Shown: positions 32,284-37,806 of the stretch, piece after piece
How the letters are laid out: every line of letters begins with the position of its first letter
How positions within the stretch are numbered: position 1 is the first letter of the stretch
Assembly (NCBI GenBank): GCA_017456105.1
Contig: JAFTKA010000001.1
Span: 1 to 37,806, forward strand
Length of the DNA stretch: 37,806 nt
Origin: Oscillospiraceae bacterium
GTDB taxonomy: Bacteria; Bacillota_A; Clostridia; Oscillospirales; Oscillospiraceae
Direction: 5' to 3'
Translations under genes and position numbers: made by a program
The notes under the pieces: model-generated
Told to the model about the DNA's origin: nothing
Databases searched by the model: none
The model's input: the letters and a program-made list of their open reading frames with translations, nothing else

Positions 32284-33090
32284 ATGCTGATAGCAGGAAT
32301 CATTTTAGGCGTACTGATCCTTCTTTATATCTTGTGCCTGCGGGGTCGGAGAAAGAACCCCGATCTGGAGGCTCTGCGTGGCTGGAGCTATGCCCACCGG
32401 GGTCTTCATAAGAAGGGCGTGCCGGAGAACAGCATGGCCGCTTTCCGGCTGGCGGTTGCCAAGGGCTACGGCATTGAGCTGGATCTGCATCTGTTGGCAG
32501 ACGGCAACGTGGCGGTGATCCACGATTCGTCCTTGCTCCGCACCACCGGACAGGAGGGGATCATAGAAGACCTTTCCTTAAAGGATCTGTACAAATACCC
32601 TCTGGAGGGAACCAAGGAGACCATTCCCACCCTGCGGGAGGTTCTGCAGATGTGTAAGGGCAGAGTCCCTCTGATCCTGGAAATGAAAACCCACATGGGA
32701 AACACCCATAAGCTTTGCGATGCGGCATTTGCCCTGCTGGACGAATACGAGGGCGATTTTTGCGTGGAATCCTTTGATCCTATGTGTGTGTTCTGGCTGA
32801 AAAGAAGACGGCCGGGCGTGGTTCGGGGCCAGCTGACCGCCAATTATATGAGAAACAAAAAGCTCAAATCCCGGGTCGCCCGCTGGATCGCCACCTGCAA
32901 CCTGAGCAATTGGCTGACCACGCCGGATTTTGTAGCCTACGAATTTGAAGGCCGGAAGACCCTGAGCAATTTCCTGACCCGGCATTTGTGGGGCGTACAG
33001 GGTGTTAGCTGGACCTTGAAGACCCAGGAAGAACACGACAAGGCTGTCAGCGAGGGCTGGATCCCTATTTTCGAGGGATATGAGCCGTAA
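32284..33090 (+). CDS. Membrane-anchored glycerophosphodiester phosphodiesterase
   Basis: A 268-aa GDPD/PLC-like TIM-barrel enzyme that hydrolyses glycerophosphodiesters. N-terminal membrane helix at about 2-20. Catalytic and metal residues are seen in AHRG (His38), ELDLHLLADG (Glu65, Asp67) and VIHD (His80), and later in LILEMK. AAGGAGT overlaps the MFS stop region. The pairing with an MFS gene may indicate uptake of the product or substrate, which is inference. Confidence 0.9.
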   Translation: MLIAGIILGVLILLYILCLRGRRKNPDLEALRGWSYAHRGLHKKGVPENSMAAFRLAVAKGYGIELDLHLLADGNVAVIHDSSLLRTTGQEGIIEDLSLKDLYKYPLEGTKETIPTLREVLQMCKGRVPLILEMKTHMGNTHKLCDAAFALLDEYEGDFCVESFDPMCVFWLKRRRPGVVRGQLTANYMRNKKLKSRVARWIATCNLSNWLTTPDFVAYEFEGRKTLSNFLTRHLWGVQGVSWTLKTQEEHDKAVSEGWIPIFEGYEP

Positions 33091-33101
33091 AACGTTTTTT
33101 C

Positions 33102-33130
33102 TTGCAATGTTATGTAAAGTTTGCTACAAT
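33102..33130 (+). promoter_or_regulatory. Sigma-A promoter of the DUF3048 lipoprotein gene
   Basis: TTGCAA, 17 nt, TACAAT with an upstream TGC (extended -10), 34 nt before the ATG at 33164. Confidence 0.78.
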
Positions 33131-33163
33131 AAACGGGAGAAAAAAAGAAAAGGAGAAATAACA

Positions 33164-34231
33164 ATGAAACGTTTATTTGCTCTTGGTTTGGTATTCGTCC
33201 TGGTGCTGTCTTTGTGTGCCTGCGGCGGCAAGACCGAGCCCACCACCGAGCCTACCACCGAAACCACTGTGGAGACCACCACGGAAGAACCCACCACCAC
33301 GGAAGCCGTGGTCCTCTATGCTCACCCCCTGACCGGTGTGCTGAGCGAGGAGCTGTGGACCGGCCACGCAACTGCCGTGTCCATGAACAACCACAAGCAG
33401 GCTATGCCCCAGTACGGCGTCAATCAGGCAGATATTGTCTACGAATTTGAATGTGAAGGCGGCATTACCCGTCGTCTGGGCATCTTCAGCGACCTGTCCA
33501 AGGTTCAGACCGTTGGCCCTGTCCGTTCTGCCCGTACTTACTTCAGCAATGTGGCCGTAACCTATCAGGCACCGCTGTTCCACTGTGGCGGCAGTACCTA
33601 TGCAATGCGTGGTCAGTATGACTCCTCCGGAGACACCATCGCAAACTGGCAGCACGTGGACGAATTTGCCTACGGCAGCTACTTCTTCCGGGATTCCGAT
33701 CGCTACAATTATCAGGGCTACGCCTGGGAGCACTGCCTGTTCACCACCGGTGAAAAGATGGCTGCTGCCAACGAGAAACGGGGCTACAATGTGGTCAACC
33801 CCGAGGGCATCAGCTACGGCCTGACCTTTGCCGAGGCTCCCGCCTGGACCGGCGAAACCGCTGCAACGGTGAATATTACCTTCCGTGGCGACAAGACCAC
33901 CACCGCCACCTATAACTATGCCACCGGCAAGTACGAGATCTCTCAGTACGGCAGCGTGGGCATTGACGGCAACACCGGCGACGTGTTCGCCACCCGGAAC
34001 GTATTGGTTCTGAATGCCGACCAGAGCAAGATCGGTATCCACTCTTTCTATGACCTGGTGGGCTCCGGCACCGGCTACCTGGCCTGCGATGGCAAGGTAA
34101 CCCCCATCACCTGGCACAGAGAGCAGTTCCGCACCAACTTTACCTACACTTTGGCTGACGGCACACCTGCCGATCTGGGCGTGGGCACCAGCTATATCGC
34201 TGTGATTGAAGGCTCTGTTACCTTTGGATAA
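33164..34231 (+). CDS. DUF3048 (YerB-like) lipoprotein
   Basis: A 355-aa exported protein: lipobox LCAC, Cys20, then a Thr/Glu/Pro linker (24-48). The conserved DUF3048 core follows (HPLTGV, ADIVYEFECEGGITR, TVGPVRSARTYF, and the later WEHCLFTTGEKM and PITWHREQFRTNFTYTL). Function is unknown. ATG 33164 has AAAGGAGA upstream; in-frame sequence from 33080 would overlap the preceding gene and cross the promoter. A terminator follows. Confidence 0.88.
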   Translation: MKRLFALGLVFVLVLSLCACGGKTEPTTEPTTETTVETTTEEPTTTEAVVLYAHPLTGVLSEELWTGHATAVSMNNHKQAMPQYGVNQADIVYEFECEGGITRRLGIFSDLSKVQTVGPVRSARTYFSNVAVTYQAPLFHCGGSTYAMRGQYDSSGDTIANWQHVDEFAYGSYFFRDSDRYNYQGYAWEHCLFTTGEKMAAANEKRGYNVVNPEGISYGLTFAEAPAWTGETAATVNITFRGDKTTTATYNYATGKYEISQYGSVGIDGNTGDVFATRNVLVLNADQSKIGIHSFYDLVGSGTGYLACDGKVTPITWHREQFRTNFTYTLADGTPADLGVGTSYIAVIEGSVTFG

Positions 34232-34247
34232 TTTCAGACTGTTTTAT

Positions 34248-34278
34248 CTCCCGGGGTTTCCACCCCGGGAGCTTTTTG
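34248..34278 (+). terminator. Rho-independent terminator
   Basis: CTCCCGGGGT-TTCC-ACCCCGGGAG followed by CTTTTTG, 17 nt after the DUF3048 gene. Confidence 0.93.
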
Positions 34279-34293
34279 TGCCCTCAGCACCGC

Positions 34294-34403
34294 GTCGTCC
34301 TGAGCGAGCAAAGCAAGTCGAAGGATCTACGCAGACCCGATGCTGCTGAGCAGGCATTCGGTGCGAAGATTCCTCGACTTCACTGCGTTTCGCTCGGAAT
34401 GAC
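34294..34403. repeat. 110-nt imperfect palindromic repeat
   Basis: The left end GTCGTCCTGAGCGAGCAAAG and the right end TTTCGCTCGGAATGAC pair imperfectly; AGTCGAAGGATCT faces AGATTCCTCGACTT inside. The GTC(A)TCCTGAGCG...CGCTCGGAATGAC design is a familiar dispersed repeat of gut Clostridia (from memory). No gene. Confidence 0.6.
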
Positions 34404-34421
34404 GCAGAGAGTGTTTAGGGC

Positions 34422-34709
34422 TGCCGGGAAGCAATGAACAGATAATCGCCAAATACGCGGATACAGTGCCGCCCCTTGCAGGAAACAAGATCGATACCGA
34501 GCGGGTGCCGGGAAGCAACGAACAGATAATCGCCAAATACGCGGATACAGTGCCGCCCCTTGCAGGAAACAAGATCGATACCGAGCGGGTGCCGGGAAGC
34601 AACGAACAGATAATCGCCAAATACGCGGATACAGTGCCGCCCCTTGCAGGATACAAGATCGATACCGAGCGGGTGCCGGGAAGCAACGAATAGATAAGCA
34701 CCAAATACG
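34422..34709. repeat. 84-bp tandem repeat, three full units plus a partial fourth
   Basis: Units start at 34422, 34506, 34590 and 34674, each with TGCCGGGAAGCAA. The first three full units differ at only a few sites (for example AGGAAACAAG against AGGATACAAG); the fourth decays after about 36 nt. 84 is a multiple of 3, so the frames stay open on both strands, but no ribosome site supports a gene. It ends 27 nt before the hrcA promoter -35. Confidence 0.92.
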
Positions 34710-34735
34710 TTTTAAAAATATTCAAACTTAAACAC

Positions 34736-34764
34736 TTGACAATTTTAGCACTCTCTGTTATAGT
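34736..34764 (+). promoter_or_regulatory. Sigma-A promoter of hrcA-grpE-dnaK
   Basis: Consensus TTGACA, 17 nt, TATAGT. It is overlapped by the first CIRCE operator. Confidence 0.88.
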
Positions 34765-34771
34765 GTGCTTA
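34745..34771 (+). promoter_or_regulatory. CIRCE operator 1 (HrcA site, imperfect)
   Basis: TTAGCACTC, 9 nt, GTGTGCTTA; left half perfect, right half 7 of 9. It covers the -10 region. Confidence 0.8.
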
Positions 34772-34795
34772 GCACTTGAAGCTAAAGAGTGCTAA
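34769..34795 (+). promoter_or_regulatory. CIRCE operator 2 (HrcA site)
   Basis: TTAGCACTT, 9 nt, GAGTGCTAA; left half 8 of 9, right half perfect. It shares TTA (34769-34771) with operator 1. Confidence 0.88.
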
Positions 34796-34815
34796 ATCCC
34801 CACAAGGAGGAGCTT

Positions 34816-35871
34816 ATGGAGCTGACCGAACGTAAAAAGAAAGTCCTTCGCAGTGTTGTGGATCTGTATATCCGCACTGCTGAGCCTGTAGGCTCCAAGG
34901 CCATTACAGAACAGCCGGATATGAACTATTCCTCGGCTACCATTCGTAATGAGATGGCGGACCTGACGGCCATGGGCTATTTGGAGCAGCCCCATACCAG
35001 TGCAGGCCGGATTCCCTCTGCCGCCGGTTACCGGCTGTATGTGGACGAACTGATGGCGGACTACCGCCTGAGTTTGGACGAGACCAATTCCATCAACACC
35101 GCCATTGAAGAAAAAATGCAGCGGGTGGATAAACTGGTGGAAAAGGTGGCAAAGCTAGTATCCCAGGCTACCGATCTGCCGGCCATTTCCGTGGCCTCCC
35201 GGCACGGGGGTGCAACGGTTAAGCGGTTTGAGCTGATTTTGGCAGGACAGGGCAGTGTGATCCTTGTTTTGATGCTTTCTGACGAGCAGGTAGTCAATAA
35301 GCTCATTAAGCTGCCCGTGAACATAGAAGACAGCGACCTGAAGGTCTTGACTGCAGTCCTGAACGCCACCATGACGGGCATTACCCAGGAGGAGATCACC
35401 CAGGAGCTTCTGGAGCGGGTCATGGGTGCCGCCGGTGCAGCTGCTGTGCTTGTGCCTGTGATCGTGGAGTTTGCCGCTGAGACCCTTCGCAATCAGGGCA
35501 GTACCAATATGGCAGTTGCCGGTCAGATGCGGCTTTTGGGCTTGCCCGAATACCGTGATGTGGACAAGGCACAGAAAGTTATGTCAACCTTAGATGAGGA
35601 AGCCCTGGCAAACCTGCCTGCCGTGATGCAGAACGCCAACGGCACAAAGGTTCTGGTAGGACCTGAGAACGTGGCACAGGAGCTGCGGGACACCTCGGTG
35701 GTTATGACAAAGTTCGACATCGGCGACGGTATGCAGGGAATGATCGGTGTGGTTGGTCCCACCCGAATGGACTATGCCAAGGTAACCGCAAGACTAAGCT
35801 ACTTTGCCGAAAGTTTGTCTAAAATGTTTGCCAAACCCGAGCAGAAACAACTGCCAAGTAAGGAGGAATGA
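34816..35871 (+). CDS. hrcA: Heat-inducible transcription repressor HrcA
   Basis: A 351-aa repressor that binds CIRCE and is kept active by GroEL. An N-terminal winged helix (ERKKKVLRSVVDLYIRTAEP, SSATIRNEMADLTAMGYLEQ, TSAGRIPSAAGYRLYVDELM) is followed by a GAF-like core and a C-terminal IGVVGPTRMDYAKVTARLSY. The ATG at 34816 has AAGGAGGA upstream; the open frame starts at 34789, within the second operator, which is unlikely to be translated. It leads the chaperone operon and thus autoregulates. Confidence 0.97.
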   Translation: MELTERKKKVLRSVVDLYIRTAEPVGSKAITEQPDMNYSSATIRNEMADLTAMGYLEQPHTSAGRIPSAAGYRLYVDELMADYRLSLDETNSINTAIEEKMQRVDKLVEKVAKLVSQATDLPAISVASRHGGATVKRFELILAGQGSVILVLMLSDEQVVNKLIKLPVNIEDSDLKVLTAVLNATMTGITQEEITQELLERVMGAAGAAAVLVPVIVEFAAETLRNQGSTNMAVAGQMRLLGLPEYRDVDKAQKVMSTLDEEALANLPAVMQNANGTKVLVGPENVAQELRDTSVVMTKFDIGDGMQGMIGVVGPTRMDYAKVTARLSYFAESLSKMFAKPEQKQLPSKEE

Positions 35872-35873
35872 TC

Positions 35874-36374
35874 TTGGCTAAGAAGGAAAAGAAAGAAACA
35901 CCCGTAGAGGAACAGGAGATCCCTGTAGAGGAAACCCCGGAAATTGACCCCTGGGAGCAGAAGTATAACGAAGAACACGATTCCTATTTGCGGCTGGCCG
36001 CGGATTACGACAATTTCCGCAAGCGGAACGCCAAGGAGAAGGAAGCGTTGTACACCATGGGCAAGGCCGATGCGGTAGAAAAGCTGCTGCCGGTCTATGA
36101 CAACCTGGAGCGTGCCTTAAATCAGGAAACACAGGACGAGGCCTATAAAAAAGGCGTGGAAATGACCATGACCCAGCTAACGCAGATCTTTGAAGGCTTG
36201 GGCGTGGAGATCTTCGGTGCGGTGGGCGACGAGTTCGACCCCAACCTGCACAATGCGGTGATGCATACCGAAGAGGAAGATGCCAAGGAAAACACCATCA
36301 CCCAGGTGTTCCAAAAGGGCTTTAAAATGGGCGAAAAGGTCGTCCGTTTTGCAATGGTACAAGTTGCTAACTGA
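35874..36374 (+). CDS. grpE: Nucleotide exchange factor GrpE
   Basis: A 166-aa co-chaperone that releases ADP from DnaK. An acidic N-terminal tail and long helix (YLRLAADYDNFRKRNAKEKE) precede the beta domain (VGDEFDPNLHNAVMH, ITQVFQKGFKMGEKVVRFAMV). Start: AGGAGG at 35861-35866 is 7 nt from TTG 35874 but only 1 nt from ATG 35868, so TTG is preferred. That ATG overlaps the hrcA stop (ATGA) and would add two residues. Confidence 0.94.
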   Translation: MAKKEKKETPVEEQEIPVEETPEIDPWEQKYNEEHDSYLRLAADYDNFRKRNAKEKEALYTMGKADAVEKLLPVYDNLERALNQETQDEAYKKGVEMTMTQLTQIFEGLGVEIFGAVGDEFDPNLHNAVMHTEEEDAKENTITQVFQKGFKMGEKVVRFAMVQVAN

Positions 36375-36487
36375 ATGCATAATTCATAATGCATAATGCA
36401 GAATGAATTAGAAAGAAAAACATTTAAAATTGTCCGCTTTGCGGACACCACAATTATGCATTATGCATTTTGCATTCTGCATTCAAT
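36373..36487. repeat. MITE-like inverted repeat within the grpE-dnaK gap
   Basis: Imperfect arms of about 37 nt made of ATAATGCATAATGCA-type repeats (left from 36373, right to 36487) flank a core with the perfect hairpin TGTCCGC-TTT-GCGGACA (36431-36447). It fills most of the gap between two co-regulated genes and does not supply an obvious promoter. The left end overlaps the grpE stop. Confidence 0.72.
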
Positions 36488-36527
36488 TTCGTAAATAAAT
36501 TTAGCTTTATATAGGAGGAACTAAATT

Positions 36528-37806
36528 ATGAGTAAGATTATCGGTATCGATTTGGGTACAACCAATTCCTGCGTGGCTGTGCTGGAAGGCGGCGAGCCTG
36601 TTGTCATCGCCAATGCAGAGGGTGCTCGCACCACCTCTTCCGTGGTGGCATTTTCTAAAACCGGTGAGCGTATGGTGGGCCAGGTGGCAAAGCGTCAGGC
36701 CGTAACCAACGCCGAGCGGACCATCTCTTCCATCAAGCGGCACATGGGCGAAAACTACCACGTAGCTGTTGACGGCAAGAACTACACCCCCCAGGAGATC
36801 AGTGCTATGATCCTGCAGAAGCTGAAGGCTGATGCTGAAAGCTACCTGGGTCAGCCCGTTACCGAGGCGGTTATCACCGTTCCCGCTTACTTTAGCGATG
36901 CTCAGCGTCAGGCTACCAAGGACGCCGGCAAGATCGCAGGTCTGGAAGTTAAGAGAATCATCAACGAGCCCACCGCAGCTGCTCTGGCCTACGGCCTGGA
37001 TAAGGAAAATGAGCAGAAGATCATGGTCTATGACCTGGGCGGCGGTACTTTCGACGTGTCCATTCTGGAGATCGGCGACGGCATCGTAGAGGTGCTGGCC
37101 ACTGCCGGTGATACCCACCTGGGCGGCGACGATTTCGACCAGAGAATTATGGACTACCTGGTTGCCGAGTTCAAGAAGGCCGAGGGCATTGATCTTTCCA
37201 AGGATAAGGTCGCTATGCAGCGTCTGAAGGAAGCTGCTGAGAAGGCCAAGATCGAGCTGAGCGGCATGACCACCGCTTCCGTGAACCTTCCCTATATCAC
37301 CGCTGACGCCACCGGCCCCAAGCATTTGGACGTAACCGTCAGCCGTGCCAAGTTCAATGAGCTGACTGCAGATCTTGTTGAGCGTACCCTGAAGCCCGTC
37401 CGCCAGGCCATGAGCGACGCAGGCCTCAGTGCTTCCGACCTGCACAAGGTGCTGCTGGTTGGCGGCTCCACCAGAATCCCTGCTGTCCAGGAAGCTGTTA
37501 AGAACCTGACCGGCAAGGAAGGCTTCAAGGGCATCAACCCCGACGAGTGCGTGGCTTTGGGTGCTGCCATTCAGGGCGGTGTGCTCACCGGCGACGTGAA
37601 GGACGTGGTGCTGCTGGACGTAACCCCCCTGTCTTTGGGCATTGAGACCATGGGCGGCGTGTTCACCCGCCTTATTGACCGGAACACCACCATTCCCACC
37701 CGTAAGAGCCAGATCTTCTCCACCGCAGCCGACAACCAGTCCTCTGTGGACGTCCACGTACTGCAGGGCGAGCGTGAGATGGCTGCCTACAATAAGACCC
37801 TGGGCA
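36528..37806 (+). CDS. dnaK: Molecular chaperone DnaK (Hsp70), N-terminal part (window edge)
   Basis: The first 426 codons of a protein normally near 620. The ATPase domain is complete: [61 protein letters not shown], and [11 protein letters not shown]. The interdomain linker [12 protein letters not shown] and the start of the substrate-binding domain are included. It folds client proteins with GrpE and DnaJ. TAGGAGGA precedes the ATG. The gene is cut at the window end. Confidence 0.98.
   Translation, partial: MSKIIGIDLGTTNSCVAVLEGGEPVVIANAEGARTTSSVVAFSKTGERMVGQVAKRQAVTNAERTISSIKRHMGENYHVAVDGKNYTPQEISAMILQKLKADAESYLGQPVTEAVITVPAYFSDAQRQATKDAGKIAGLEVKRIINEPTAAALAYGLDKENEQKIMVYDLGGGTFDVSILEIGDGIVEVLATAGDTHLGGDDFDQRIMDYLVAEFKKAEGIDLSKDKVAMQRLKEAAEKAKIELSGMTTASVNLPYITADATGPKHLDVTVSRAKFNELTADLVERTLKPVRQAMSDAGLSASDLHKVLLVGGSTRIPAVQEAVKNLTGKEGFKGINPDECVALGAAIQGGVLTGDVKDVVLLDVTPLSLGIETMGGVFTRLIDRNTTIPTRKSQIFSTAADNQSSVDVHVLQGEREMAAYNKTLG

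Noticed and set aside
34422..34709. CRISPR array
   Set aside because: Units are directly adjacent with no unique spacers, and no cas genes are present.
34327..34725. 132-residue minus-strand and 75-residue plus-strand open frames in the 84-bp repeat
   Set aside because: Open only because the unit is a multiple of 3; neither has a ribosome site, and the minus one runs into the 34294 repeat.

Overview
The window reads as chromosomal DNA of a spore-forming anaerobic Clostridia, most likely a gut Oscillospirales or Ruminococcaceae relative. The pointers are yabP-yabQ-divIC-yabR, a PdaA-like de-N-acetylase, CIRCE-controlled hrcA-grpE-dnaK, abundant AGGAGG ribosome sites and GC-rich third codon positions. 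No tRNA, rRNA, CRISPR array, prophage or transposase gene was seen. Genes are densely packed and mostly housekeeping. The unusual material is in the intergenic gaps and in a few oddly built proteins.

Layout. 1-3.7 kb: formate-tetrahydrofolate ligase (truncated by the window edge, with one apparent base deletion) downstream of a trigger factor that lacks the ribosome-binding domain; a divergent LysR regulator; tatD. 3.8-8.4 kb: yabP, yabQ, divIC, S1 protein, a YmfI-type reductase, rpiB, prmA and a membrane-anchored DUF4015-like protein. 8.4-8.7 kb: an array of small hairpins, a terminator and a palindromic repeat. 8.7-17.6 kb: typA (minus strand), yitT-like, an IMP dehydrogenase resembling the Tritrichomonas enzyme, a polysaccharide deacetylase (minus), a zinc-ribbon membrane protein, a eukaryote-type glycogen branching enzyme and an unknown membrane protein. 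17.7-25.4 kb: an oligopeptide ABC operon (oppA-B-C-D-F plus a small membrane protein), in which oppC has a large extra domain and oppD is split by a frameshift. 25.5-34.3 kb: secA, pgeF, an orphan solute-binding lipoprotein, an MFS transporter, a glycerophosphodiesterase and a DUF3048 lipoprotein. 34.3-37.8 kb: repeats, then hrcA-grpE-dnaK behind a promoter overlapped by two interlocked CIRCE operators; dnaK runs off the end.

Functional themes are protein folding and export (trigger factor, secA, grpE, dnaK), peptide uptake, sporulation and envelope work, and purine and glycogen metabolism. Several unrelated palindromic repeat families occupy the gaps. The most regular is a two-hairpin element of 52-55 nt bounded by TGTAGGG/CCCTACA. 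It has five copies plus a single-hairpin derivative, all in one orientation, and its stems differ between copies by compensatory base changes. The best candidates for something undescribed are this family, the hairpin array at 8408-8578, the 84-bp tandem repeat beside the hrcA promoter, and the extra extracytoplasmic domains in two transporters.
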